Positions 7,680 through 15,326 are shown, counted from the stretch's first letter. The stretch is 19,980 nucleotides of DNA from an uncultured Eubacterium sp. (GCA_910579075.1 CAJTSV010000074.1:1-19980), one strand, 5' to 3'. A program made the numbers and translations. The notes: generated from the sequence alone by a model not told the origin.

Positions 7680-9125
7680 TTATTTGGTTTTCAAAACTTC
7701 CAATATATATTCCCAGACACGCTTTGTCGAAGAAATGCTCAGTTTTTCTTCTGTTGTATGCACTGCTTCCATGTCCGGCCCGACCGAAATACAATCAAGG
7801 CCAGGCAGCTTTCCGGCAAGCAGCCCGCACTCCAGCCCTGCGTGGATTGCTTCTATGACAGGCTTTTTCCCATACATCTTTTCGTAAACAGCCGCCATTT
7901 TATCCCGCAGCGGCGAATTGCGCTTAAATTCCCAGGCCGGATAATCCCCGGATATTTCAATCTCACCGCCCAGGCCTTCTGTCAGGTACGACATTTTGTC
8001 ATGCAGCGCGGCTTTTGCACTTTCCACGGAGCTGCGCACCGCATAGCTTAATTCAAGCTGTGCGCCTTCCAGCCGCAGCACGCCCAGATTCAGCGAGGTC
8101 TCCACCAGTCCTTCCACATCCGCACTCATAGCCTGGATGCCGTTTGGCAGGGCGTTTATCAGCATCACTGCCTGTTTTGTGCCTGCTTCATCAAGCATAA
8201 AAAACGGCACATCCGTATCGCGCTCTGTTTCAATTGTAATCCGGCTGTCCGTAACGGCATATTCATTTGCGATATCCTGCTGCATCTGCGCAAGCTCACG
8301 CACGGCAGTGTCCAGGTCCTGTTCCGCCATGCATAAAAGCACGGTGCACTCCCTTGGAATCGCATTATCCTTATTGCCGCCTGCTATGGAAGAAAGATGA
8401 TAGTTCACGTTTCGTGCCAGTCCCATCAGGATGCGGCCCATCAGCATATTCGCATTGGCCCGCCCTTTGTTGATTTCCACGCCGGAATGCCCGCCCTTGA
8501 GCCCCGTAACTGTAATTTTCATGGAAGCACCCTCAGCCGAAATTTTATTTAACGTCATCCGGCTGACTGCCCTTGAGCCGCCGGCACAGCCTGCCAGCAG
8601 ATAGCCTTCTTCCTCGGAATCCAGGTTTATCAGCCTGCGCCCCTTGAGCATGGACACATCAACGCCGCTGGCTCCTTCCATGCCGACTTCTTCCGATACT
8701 GTAAAGATTACTTCCAGCCTTGGATGCGCAATCGTATCGGATGCCAGAATAGCCAGCACATAGGCAATGGCAATGCCGTTATCTGCACCCAGCGTTGTGC
8801 CGTCTGCCGTAATGTAATCGCCCTCTGTCCGGATTGCCAGGCCGTCTGTTTCAAAATCAATCCCGCAGTCCGGCGTTTTTTCGCACACCATATCAAGGTG
8901 TCCCTGCAGGATAACCGGTTCTTCCTGCTCATATCCAGCCGTTGCTTCTTTTATTATAATCACGTTTTTTAAATCATCCTGATAATAAACCAGATTGTGC
9001 TTTCTGGCAAAATCTGCACAGTAATTGCTGATTTTATCCTCGTGATAAGATGCACGGGGAATGGAACTGATTTCCTCAAAATAAGCGAAGACCTCTTTCG
9101 GTTCCAGATTTGATAATACTCCCAT
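7680..9125 (-). CDS. pepD: Aminoacyl-histidine dipeptidase PepD (M20 family)
   Basis: A cytoplasmic zinc dipeptidase (Xaa-His dipeptidase, M20C type) of 481 residues, cutting dipeptides such as carnosine-like substrates. Metal and catalytic residues are visible: GHLDMV (His76, Asp78), LGADNGIA (Asp115), SEEVGMEGA (Glu145, Glu146), NLDSEEEG (Asp169) and, near the end, HAGLECG (His428). The frame extends 12 codons further upstream. I chose MGVLSNLEPKEVFAYF because it is where family members start and AAGGA sits seven bases before it, while the upper ATG has only AGGA at close spacing. It lies 64 bases downstream of the PqqD-like gene and beyond the OPT transporter, which suggests peptide uptake feeding hydrolysis. 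No clear terminator is seen before pfkA. Confidence 0.93.
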   Translation of the reverse strand: MGVLSNLEPKEVFAYFEEISSIPRASYHEDKISNYCADFARKHNLVYYQDDLKNVIIIKEATAGYEQEEPVILQGHLDMVCEKTPDCGIDFETDGLAIRTEGDYITADGTTLGADNGIAIAYVLAILASDTIAHPRLEVIFTVSEEVGMEGASGVDVSMLKGRRLINLDSEEEGYLLAGCAGGSRAVSRMTLNKISAEGASMKITVTGLKGGHSGVEINKGRANANMLMGRILMGLARNVNYHLSSIAGGNKDNAIPRECTVLLCMAEQDLDTAVRELAQMQQDIANEYAVTDSRITIETERDTDVPFFMLDEAGTKQAVMLINALPNGIQAMSADVEGLVETSLNLGVLRLEGAQLELSYAVRSSVESAKAALHDKMSYLTEGLGGEIEISGDYPAWEFKRNSPLRDKMAAVYEKMYGKKPVIEAIHAGLECGLLAGKLPGLDCISVGPDMEAVHTTEEKLSISSTKRVWEYILEVLKTK

Positions 9126-9189
9126 TTTCCAGTCCTTCTTTCTGTATTTATTTCGCAGCATGCTTCCTGCACTCTGTTTCTGACACGCT

Positions 9190-9564
9190 TTAGTACTTTG
9201 CCCCGTTCTTTTTCACACGTTTTTTGTTTTCGTATACAATAAAACGGTTGTTATGCAGTATCTGGATATATTCACATAAACGCTCGTATAATGGCTCTGC
9301 TTTGTTTCCAAATTTTGCTTTTACGGCAGTTCCGATTTCATAAACCGTTTTCCGGCCGTCCATTTCCTGCCAGATAAAGCTTCCCATTTCATCAAGCTCA
9401 ATCCTGCTGATTTTGGGCTTTTTAAATAAAAGCTGCGCAATGCGGTTATAAAGGCCGCGGTTTATGACCAAAACCTCAGCCAGGTTTCTGCTGTTTAACT
9501 CCCATTCATATAATGCGTTTCTTTTTGGAATATAATCCACAAAATTCTCTTTTTTCTTTGCCAT
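9190..9564 (-). CDS. PqqD-like (RRE-fold) small protein, orphan
   Basis: A 124-residue protein with a PqqD-like core at about residues 52-110: ISRIELDEMGSFIWQEMDG, a typical winged-helix pattern, then TVYEIGTAVKAKFG and LYERLCEYIQILHNNRFIV. PqqD and related RiPP recognition elements bind leader peptides for radical-SAM enzymes. No precursor peptide or radical-SAM gene is visible nearby, so its partner is unknown. The N terminus (MAKKKENFVDYIPKRN) and C terminus are basic. The frame opens with a TTG two codons upstream, but the ATG used here has AGGGA seven bases before it. It lies between the OPT transporter and pepD, after a terminator, and probably shares a transcript with pepD. The fold is fairly sure; the function is open. 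Confidence 0.75.
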   Translation of the reverse strand: MAKKKENFVDYIPKRNALYEWELNSRNLAEVLVINRGLYNRIAQLLFKKPKISRIELDEMGSFIWQEMDGRKTVYEIGTAVKAKFGNKAEPLYERLCEYIQILHNNRFIVYENKKRVKKNGAKY

Positions 9565-9630
9565 ATTCAAATCCCTGTGTTCTTTCTTTGTATATTACCC
9601 TATTTTTTCCATAAAAACCAGATAATATGC

Positions 9631-9670
9631 AAAAAACGCAATCAGGACTCTGCATAAACATGCAAAGTCC
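9631..9670 (-). terminator. Terminator after the OPT transporter
   Basis: On the minus strand GGACTTTGCAT (9660-9670) pairs with ATGCAGAGTCC (9645-9655), eleven pairs with one wobble and a GTTT loop. The T6 run (9631-9636) comes eight bases after the stem, so it may be leaky. It separates the transporter from the PqqD-like/pepD pair. Confidence 0.65.
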
Positions 9671-9692
9671 CAGACTGAAATTTAAATTATAT

Positions 9693-11594
9693 TTAATTTT
9701 TCTTTTTCTTTTGGACAATAATTGCCCATAACGAAGCTGTCAGCACTGCAAAAAATGCCAGGCCGCCCCAGTTGCCAAGATTGATTTTTTCAGAAAGATT
9801 AATAATATCCCCTAAAGATTTATCTCCTATATTGATAATTGCAAATACTGCAAGCATAATTCCGACTAAGCCTTCGCCTGCGATTAATCCGGAAGAATAA
9901 AGCACGCCGTTTTCCACTTTGCGTTTGCGTTCTTTTTCATCTTCTCCTTTTTTCTTTTCAAAATACAGCCTGACAAGGCCGCCGACAATCATCGGAGTAC
10001 TTAAATGGATTGGCAGGTACAGGCCGACTGCAAACGGGAGTACCGGAATGCCGAGGATTTCCACAACGACTGCAATAAAGACACCGGAAAATACAAGCGC
10101 CCACGGAAGGTTGCCGTTCATAACGCCTTCTACAACCATTTTCATCAGCATTGCCTGCGGTGCCGGAAGCTGGTCTGTCCCATAGGACCATGCTGCATTT
10201 AACAGATACAAAACGCCGCCAATCGTAATCGCAGAAGCAAGCACACCGATTAACTCGCCAATCTGCTGGTTTTTCGGCGTGGAGCCTACGAGAAATCCTG
10301 TTTTTAAATCCTGTGAGGTATCGCCTGCAATTGCTGCGATAATACAGATAATAGAGCCGATGCTGATAGCTGCTACCATTCCCGCCATGCCAATCATGCC
10401 GGTTGCTTTTAAAATCATGGTCGCAATCAGCAGGGTCGCAATTGCCATGCCGGAAACCGGGTTGTTAGAGCTGCCGACCAGGCCGACCATGCGGGAAGAT
10501 ACGGTAGCAAAAAAGAAACCGAATACAATAATAATAATTGCACCTAACAGATTCACCGGAATCACCGGACACAGCCACATAAAAATAGCCATAATACCGA
10601 TGCCAATCATTACAAAATTCATCGGCAGGTCCTGTGTTGTCCTGTTTGATTCGCCTGCTTTTACGCCAAAGCCTTTGACTGCCTGGCGGAAGGTACGGAT
10701 AATAAGCGGGAACGACTTAATCAGGCTCATAATGCCCCCGGCCGCTACCGCGCCCGCACCAATGTATCGGATATAAGTACTCCACAGCCCGGACGGACTT
10801 AACGTATTAATCGGGTCTGTGCCTGGATAAATCACTGCATCCCCGCCAAACAGCGCAATGAGCGGCATAATAACAAACCAGCCCAGCGTACCGCCTGCCA
10901 GCAGGTAAGAAGATACCTTCGCACCGCAGATATAGCCGACACCAAGCAGTGCCGGAAGCACATCCATGCCGATGCCGGAGCCTTTGTAGCTTTTAATCTC
11001 AAAATCAACTTCACTTGGAAAAATGCACAGACCGTCTGCAATAAATTTGTACACAGCAGAAACAAACAGGCCCAAAAATACCGTAGAAGCGCTTGCCCCG
11101 CCTTCCTCGCCTGCCATTAATACCTCTGCACATGCCTTGCCTTCCGGGTACGGAAGCGTGCCATGCTCCTGTACAATCAATGCAGTCCGAAGCGGAATCA
11201 TAAACAGAATGCCAATCACGCCGCCCACAAATGCAATCAGGGCGATTTCAATCAGGGAAGGCGTGGAAGTACCGCCTTCTTCCGCCCACATAAACAATGC
11301 CGGCAGCGTAAAGATAGCACCTGCCGCCAGTGACTCTCCCGCAGAACCAATCGTCTGCACGATATTATTCTCCAGAATAGAGTCACGCCTTAATATCATC
11401 CGGATGACACCCATGGAAATAACTGCTGCCGGAATCGACGCAGATACAGTCATTCCTACCCGGAGTCCCAGATATGCATTTGCACCGCCAAACAAAACTG
11501 CCAGCAGTATACCCAGAACAATCGAGACAGGCGTAATTTCCGGAAGTACTTTTTCCGCCGGAATATACGGCTTAAATTCGTTTGTTTCGTTCAT
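9693..11594 (-). CDS. OPT family oligopeptide transporter
   Basis: A 633-residue polytopic membrane protein of the OPT family, the bacterial branch of proton-coupled peptide transporters (some members move metal chelates). It has roughly 14-16 hydrophobic segments. The N-terminal GGANAYLGLRVGMTVSASIP is a family hallmark, followed by NIVQTIGSAGESLAAG and the mid-protein KGSGIGMDVLPALLGVGYI. Charged cytoplasmic KKKGEDEKERKRK comes near residue 560. Start: ATG with AAGGAGG nine bases upstream, and a near-consensus promoter before it. Neighbours downstream are the PqqD-like protein and the dipeptidase PepD, which supports peptides as substrate, although substrate cannot be read from sequence. 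Length and ends look complete. Confidence 0.92.
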   Translation of the reverse strand: MNETNEFKPYIPAEKVLPEITPVSIVLGILLAVLFGGANAYLGLRVGMTVSASIPAAVISMGVIRMILRRDSILENNIVQTIGSAGESLAAGAIFTLPALFMWAEEGGTSTPSLIEIALIAFVGGVIGILFMIPLRTALIVQEHGTLPYPEGKACAEVLMAGEEGGASASTVFLGLFVSAVYKFIADGLCIFPSEVDFEIKSYKGSGIGMDVLPALLGVGYICGAKVSSYLLAGGTLGWFVIMPLIALFGGDAVIYPGTDPINTLSPSGLWSTYIRYIGAGAVAAGGIMSLIKSFPLIIRTFRQAVKGFGVKAGESNRTTQDLPMNFVMIGIGIMAIFMWLCPVIPVNLLGAIIIIVFGFFFATVSSRMVGLVGSSNNPVSGMAIATLLIATMILKATGMIGMAGMVAAISIGSIICIIAAIAGDTSQDLKTGFLVGSTPKNQQIGELIGVLASAITIGGVLYLLNAAWSYGTDQLPAPQAMLMKMVVEGVMNGNLPWALVFSGVFIAVVVEILGIPVLPFAVGLYLPIHLSTPMIVGGLVRLYFEKKKGEDEKERKRKVENGVLYSSGLIAGEGLVGIMLAVFAIINIGDKSLGDIINLSEKINLGNWGGLAFFAVLTASLWAIIVQKKKKN

Positions 11595-11627
11595 ACACGA
11601 AATCCTCCTTAATTTTCATTCTATTTT

Positions 11628-11656
11628 ATTATCCAATGAAACATGGCGGTTGTCAA
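11628..11656 (-). promoter_or_regulatory. Promoter for the OPT transporter
   Basis: On the minus strand TTGACA (11651-11656), a 17-base spacer and GATAAT (11628-11633). The leader to the ATG is about 30 bases and carries AAGGAGG. Confidence 0.8.
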
Positions 11657-11693
11657 TTAAAATAGAAAATTGTCCGTTCCATTACATCAATAA

Positions 11694-11715
11694 TTTACGG
11701 TAATGATACCATAAA
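11694..11715. promoter_or_regulatory. Imperfect 22-bp palindrome upstream of the OPT promoter
   Basis: TTTACGGTA and TACCATAAA face each other across ATGA, with one mismatch in the arms. It lies 38 bases upstream of the OPT -35 element, a fitting place for a regulator site. The regulator is unknown and chance cannot be excluded in AT-rich DNA. Confidence 0.3.
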
Positions 11716-11814
11716 ATCAACTGTAAATTGCATGAAACAGAACCAGATACAGGAGAAACGGCTTTGGCTGCACTGGGACAGCCTTGCAAAGCTCACAGGA
11801 GATTCTGAATTTTA

Positions 11815-11843
11815 TTGTAAAGGCAGGCGTTTTTTTGTATAAT
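11815..11843 (+). promoter_or_regulatory. Promoter for the nuclease-family remnant
   Basis: TTGTAA (11815-11820), a 17-base spacer and a perfect TATAAT (11838-11843). The leader to the GTG start at 11943 would be about 90 bases and includes a 7-bp hairpin. Confidence 0.6.
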
Positions 11844-11942
11844 TGAAGCATAATGAGAACAAACGGTACCGTATCTTTCGCCGCAACTTATGGAATATTC
11901 GTAATTCCATAACCATGGATTTTCGCAAACTGAGGTGATAAA

Positions 11943-12341
11943 GTGCAAAACAATACAAAGGTTATCTATGAAAGCGATACCGATGACATCATAAACCAGT
12001 ACATCATTTTCTGCAAAGTATTTAGCGGTCAGACAAACCAGCATGGAATGACAAGGAAAGCAATTACAGAAACAATCCGCATATGCAGGGACAGGAATAT
12101 TTTAAGGGAATATCTGGAGCAGCGAGAAAAGGAGGTTGTAACGATTATGATGAGTTTATTTGATGAAGAACAGATAATAAAGTCGTTTATCAAAAGCGAA
12201 CGGCACGATGAAGCGAGAGAAACCGCAGAAAGAATGATAAAAATGGGAAAGCTGTCACTTGATGAAATATCACTTTATGTTCCTTCCCTGTCATTTGATG
12301 AATTAAGGGAACTTGAAGCAGAGGTCTTGCAGTCAGTATAA
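11943..12341 (+). CDS. C-terminal remnant of Rpn/PD-(D/E)XK transposase-family protein
   Basis: A 132-residue frame resembling the C-terminal part of Rpn-type (recombination-promoting nuclease, YhgA-like) proteins common in Clostridia. IINQYIIFCKVF and ETIRICRDRNILREYLEQRE are the segment after the nuclease core, and the charged tail SERHDEARETAERMIKMGKL is the family's helical end. The PD-(D/E)XK catalytic core is absent: an in-frame TGA sits four codons before the start and I find no core sequence upstream. Yet the frame begins with GTG preceded by a very good GAGGTGAT site, has a promoter about 100 bases upstream and a terminator after it, so a short protein may still be made. It is the only plus-strand gene among minus-strand neighbours here. 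Probably a decayed copy; without the core, nuclease activity is not expected. Confidence 0.6.
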   Translation: MQNNTKVIYESDTDDIINQYIIFCKVFSGQTNQHGMTRKAITETIRICRDRNILREYLEQREKEVVTIMMSLFDEEQIIKSFIKSERHDEARETAERMIKMGKLSLDEISLYVPSLSFDELRELEAEVLQSV

Positions 12342-12384
12342 TTAAGGCAGCAGTAATACCATCTTCCTCTTTCTGACTATAGGC

Positions 12385-12426
12385 AGGTACTCCATCCGGC
12401 CAGACTGGATGGAGTACCTCCTGCTT
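12385..12426 (+). terminator. Terminator between the remnant and uxuB-type gene
   Basis: AGGTACTCCATCC (12385-12397) and GGATGGAGTACCT (12407-12419) form a perfect 13-bp stem with a nine-base loop, followed by CCTGCTTTAT. The T-run is short. Lying between two convergent genes it may stop transcription from both sides. Confidence 0.7.
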
Positions 12427-12438
12427 TATCGATAGAAT

Positions 12439-14052
12439 TTAATCCAGATACTTTTTCAGCACCGCACGTACCGCGCCCCTGCCCGCAGCCAGTTCTTCGA
12501 AATACCCGCACACCTTTTGTGCAAGCCCGGCTTCATACAGATTTACCCCAAAAATCTTTTCATTTTCCAATACAGGCTTCAGCGCCTGTTCTGCACCTGC
12601 TGCCCTGCCCAGGGAAAATCCTGCTACATGCGGGCATACAGAATCCAGCAGCGGGTCAGGGCTTAACGAAAATGCATTTCCCTCGTCATCCACTGCCATC
12701 AGATACCGCAGCCATCCGGCAAATACAAGCGGAATCAGCTTCAGGTCTGCCACATCCAGCTCCTTTGATGCCTGGTAAGCTTTGATTGTTTCCCCAAAAC
12801 GGATAGCCAGTTTCTGGGATGTATCGGTGGCAATGCGCTGCGGCGTATCTGGCATAAACGGATTTGGCACGCGCACACGCAGCACCGTACCGATAAATTC
12901 CTTCGGGTCCAGGATGCCCGGATTTACAACGACCGGAAGCCCTTCCTGATAGCCAATGGTTTCCACAAGCTTTTTCAGTTCGCTGTCTTTCATTTCATCT
13001 GAGATTTTATGGTACCCCAGCAGGCAGCCAAACACAGCCAGCGCCGTATGCAGCGGATTCAGGCAGGTGCAGACTTTCATTTTTTCGACCTTATCCACGG
13101 TTTCGCGTTCGGTAAATATCAGACCGCCCTTTTCCAGTGCCGGACGCCCGTTTGGAAAAGCATCTTCAATAACCAGATACTCGCATTCCTCTGCATTTAC
13201 AAACGGTGCCACATAAGTATTTTTGGAAGTAATGACCGGCTCTAACCCTTCCACGCCGTCCGCTTTTAAAATAGCCTCAACCGAAGCATCCGGGCGCGGC
13301 GTAATTTTATCTATCATCGACCATGGAAACGATACCTTTTCCTTATCCTTTATATAAGAAAGAAACTCCTTGTTTGCAGTGCCGTTTTCCGTCCATTTCT
13401 CCGCAAAAGTGCTGACTGCTGCAAACAGCTTATCCCCATTATGCGAACAGTTGTCCATGCTGACCATAGCCACCGGCTTTGTACCCGCCTGGTAACGCGC
13501 ATACAAAAGCGAGGTTACTTTTCCGATATAGCTCACCGGTTTTTCCGGGCCTGCTGCAAAATCTGCCTGTACAGCCGGAAGGAATGCCCCTTTACTGTCT
13601 GCAAGGCTGTACCCTTTTTCCGTAATGGTAAAAGAAACCATCTGCAAAGATTCCCTGCGGAAAATTTCTTTCAGGCGTTCATATTCTGACGCATCCGCAG
13701 AATCTAAAATACAGGATTCCACAACACTCCCGACCACTGTTTTTTCTACGTTTCCGTCTGCTTTTAATGTCACCAGAATGGAATACTCGTCGTGCGGGCG
13801 GTTCATTTTCTGGACAATTTCGTAATCAAAGCCTTCTGCCACAATCAGCCCGCGGTCCAGCTCTCCTGCGTCCAGCAGCTTTTGCACCACATTTGCCTGA
13901 AATGCACGGAAAATATTCCCAGCCCCGAAATGAATCCAGAATGGATTTTCTTTTGTTGCGGCTGTTACCGCCTCACGGTCAAACTGCGGCAGCTGATATC
14001 CTGCCTGTTCCCACTGTTCTTTGTTTTTCAGCCCCTGTTCTGATAATTTCAT
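12439..14052 (-). CDS. uxuB: Mannitol dehydrogenase-family protein, likely fructuronate reductase
   Basis: A long-chain polyol dehydrogenase-family oxidoreductase of 537 residues. The closest role is D-mannonate/fructuronate reductase (UxuB) of hexuronate breakdown; mannitol or altronate activity cannot be excluded. The NAD-binding motif HFGAGNIFRAF lies at about 41-51. VSFTITEKGY, SMDNCSHNGDKL and PWSMIDKITPRPDA follow. The catalytic region KVCTCLNPLHTALAVFG has Lys326, Asn332 and His335. The frame runs 23 codons further up, but that extension is encoded by an 8-bp tandem repeat. I chose MKLSEQGLKNKEQWE, with AGGGA and AAGGAG just upstream. A divergent AraC gene and a shared control region suggest regulation by sugar-acid supply. 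No kinase, isomerase or dehydratase of the pathway is in the window. Confidence 0.85.
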   Translation of the reverse strand: MKLSEQGLKNKEQWEQAGYQLPQFDREAVTAATKENPFWIHFGAGNIFRAFQANVVQKLLDAGELDRGLIVAEGFDYEIVQKMNRPHDEYSILVTLKADGNVEKTVVGSVVESCILDSADASEYERLKEIFRRESLQMVSFTITEKGYSLADSKGAFLPAVQADFAAGPEKPVSYIGKVTSLLYARYQAGTKPVAMVSMDNCSHNGDKLFAAVSTFAEKWTENGTANKEFLSYIKDKEKVSFPWSMIDKITPRPDASVEAILKADGVEGLEPVITSKNTYVAPFVNAEECEYLVIEDAFPNGRPALEKGGLIFTERETVDKVEKMKVCTCLNPLHTALAVFGCLLGYHKISDEMKDSELKKLVETIGYQEGLPVVVNPGILDPKEFIGTVLRVRVPNPFMPDTPQRIATDTSQKLAIRFGETIKAYQASKELDVADLKLIPLVFAGWLRYLMAVDDEGNAFSLSPDPLLDSVCPHVAGFSLGRAAGAEQALKPVLENEKIFGVNLYEAGLAQKVCGYFEELAAGRGAVRAVLKKYLD

Positions 14053-14073
14053 CTGTTCCCTTTCTCCTTTCCC

Positions 14074-14097
14074 GATTTCCTGATTTCCTGATTTCCT
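14074..14097. repeat. Three 8-bp tandem repeats in the uxuB leader
   Basis: GATTTCCT occurs three times head to tail, followed by a partial GATTT. On the minus strand this reads as repeated AGGAAATC, a string of weak ribosome-site-like purine runs 22-45 bases before the chosen ATG. It falls in the mRNA leader. Confidence 0.85.
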
Positions 14098-14113
14098 GAT
14101 TTTAATCCCTATA

Positions 14114-14200
14114 TTTTGCAATATAGTTACTCAGTTAGTAATATTATACAATTTTATTCCCATATTTTCGATTGAGATAGTTGTTGTATATATTGCAAAA
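14114..14200. promoter_or_regulatory. Perfect 12-bp inverted repeat between divergent genes
   Basis: TTTTGCAATATA (14114-14125) and its exact complement TATATTGCAAAA (14189-14200) are 75 bp apart centre to centre, about seven helical turns. The right copy covers the -35 of the araC-type promoter. The left copy lies just downstream of the uxuB-type start of transcription. This fits binding sites for the divergent AraC-type regulator with possible looping; that is inference. Confidence 0.5.
14143..14171 (-). promoter_or_regulatory. Promoter for the uxuB-type gene
   Basis: On the minus strand TCGAAA (14166-14171), a 17-base spacer and a perfect TATAAT (14143-14148). The weak -35 is compatible with an activator. 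Confidence 0.6.
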
Positions 14201-14221
14201 GCTGCGGTATCATGTTATACT
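14193..14221 (+). promoter_or_regulatory. Promoter for the AraC-family gene
   Basis: TTGCAA (14193-14198), a 17-base spacer and TATACT (14216-14221). Its -10 lies inside the first codons of the longest possible reading frame (ATG at 14212), so translation must begin further down. Confidence 0.6.
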
Positions 14222-14295
14222 GGTTACAATACATTACCGCAGTAAAGACTCAGCTGCATTCTATTATCGATAACGAACGACAGGAGTGCATCCGT

Positions 14296-15183
14296 TTGCA
14301 TAAAAATTTACAGACTGCATTCAGCCAGCGCCAGCATATGCTGTCTGGCGATTTCGAGATATATTATTACAGTGACAGCCACTCTTATTATGTAACCAGC
14401 CATACACACGGCCATTTTGAATTTTACTTTTTTCTGGAAGGAAATGTTTCGATTCACATAGACGGAACGGAATATCTGCTGCAATACGGTGACATGATTT
14501 TAATCCCGCCTGGCATTGCACACTTTGCAACGCTTCTTGGCCGCGAAGCGCCGTACCGCAGATTTGTATTCTGGGTCAGCCAGGAATATTGCAGGAGCCT
14601 GTTTTCGGTTTCTCCTGATTACCTGTACCTGATGAAGCTTGCATCCGAAACCGGCGAATATATTTTTCATTATGACGAAATAGCCTTTCAGGCATTACAG
14701 GCAAAAATTTTCCAGCTGATTGAAGAAATCCATTCACAGCGCTTTGGAAGAAATGCGAAAATCACGCTCTGTGCCAATGACCTGATTCTGCATCTGAACC
14801 GGACGGTATATGAGGCACGCCATCCGAAAACAGCGCATGAAGAACAGTCTCTGTATTTAAACCTGCTGCAATACATCGAAACGCATCTGAACGAAGCGCT
14901 TTCCTTAGAACAGCTGGCAAAAGAATTTTATGTCAGCAAATACCACATTGCACATGTTTTTAAAAACAGCCTTGGCATTTCCATACACCAGTTTATTATG
15001 AAAAAAAGGCTGTCCGCTTCCCGGGATGCGATACTCAGCCATACGCCTATCGGGGATGCCTGCCTGATGTGCGGCTTTCAGGATTATTCCAGTTTTTTCC
15101 GTGCATTTAAAAAAGAATTCGGCCTGTCTCCGAAAGAATACCGGGAAATCTATATGAGAGAAGACTGCTGCCGGGGCCGTTAA
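14296..15183 (+). CDS. AraC family transcriptional regulator with cupin domain
   Basis: A 295-residue regulator. The N-terminal cupin-like ligand-binding half has SHTHGHFEFYFFLEG (35-49) and YGDMILIPPGIAHF (64-77), typical of sugar-sensing AraC proteins. The C-terminal DNA-binding half has two helix-turn-helix units: LSLEQLAKEFYVSKYHIAHVF (about 203-223, read with the usual A/L spacing) and PIGDACLMCGFQDYSSFFRAF (about 251-271), ending FGLSPKEYRE. The frame could begin at ATG 14212, but a promoter -10 overlaps that codon and no ribosome site is there. The TTG used here has AGGAG nine bases upstream and gives the usual family length. It likely controls the divergent uxuB-type gene and itself. 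No clear terminator follows. Confidence 0.85.
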   Translation: MHKNLQTAFSQRQHMLSGDFEIYYYSDSHSYYVTSHTHGHFEFYFFLEGNVSIHIDGTEYLLQYGDMILIPPGIAHFATLLGREAPYRRFVFWVSQEYCRSLFSVSPDYLYLMKLASETGEYIFHYDEIAFQALQAKIFQLIEEIHSQRFGRNAKITLCANDLILHLNRTVYEARHPKTAHEEQSLYLNLLQYIETHLNEALSLEQLAKEFYVSKYHIAHVFKNSLGISIHQFIMKKRLSASRDAILSHTPIGDACLMCGFQDYSSFFRAFKKEFGLSPKEYREIYMREDCCRGR

Positions 15184-15270
15184 ATGCCCATGCACCACAT
15201 GCCGGACTCCGTAACAGTTATGCCGAAAGCTGGCCTCATTCAATTAATTAAATATTAATTAAGAATTTTC

Positions 15271-15298
15271 TTGCAATTATGGAAAATTATGGTATAAT
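15271..15298 (+). promoter_or_regulatory. Promoter for the tRNA-Ser gene
   Basis: TTGCAA (15271-15276), a 16-base spacer and a perfect TATAAT (15293-15298), about 28 bases before the tRNA. An AT-rich stretch with TTAATTAA motifs lies just upstream, like an UP element. Confidence 0.65.
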
Positions 15299-15326
15299 CT
15301 ATACAGCATATTTTTTCATATATATT

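Larger units (their letters stand above)
11595..11942. other. Intergenic control region, OPT gene and remnant gene
   Basis: A 348-bp stretch between divergent genes. From left to right it holds the OPT ribosome site and promoter (to 11656), a 22-bp imperfect palindrome (11694-11715), a plus-strand promoter (11815-11843), a small hairpin ATGGAAT/ATTCCAT (11890-11910), and GAGGTGAT (11932-11939 region) serving the GTG-start gene. I see no recognisable coding sequence for the missing front half of the nuclease-family gene. Confidence 0.6.

Noticed and set aside
9506..9718. 70-codon minus-strand frame, considered as a RiPP precursor for the PqqD-like protein
   Set aside because: It runs through the terminator hairpin and overlaps both neighbouring genes in another frame, with no leader/core pattern.
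11657..11675. CodY-box-like AATTTTCT near the OPT promoter
   Set aside because: Only the first half of the AATTTTCWGAAAATT consensus matches; the second half fails at most positions.
11732..11842. 36-codon plus-strand frame starting MKQNQIQEKRLW
   Set aside because: No ribosome site, and the promoter for the downstream remnant lies inside its end.
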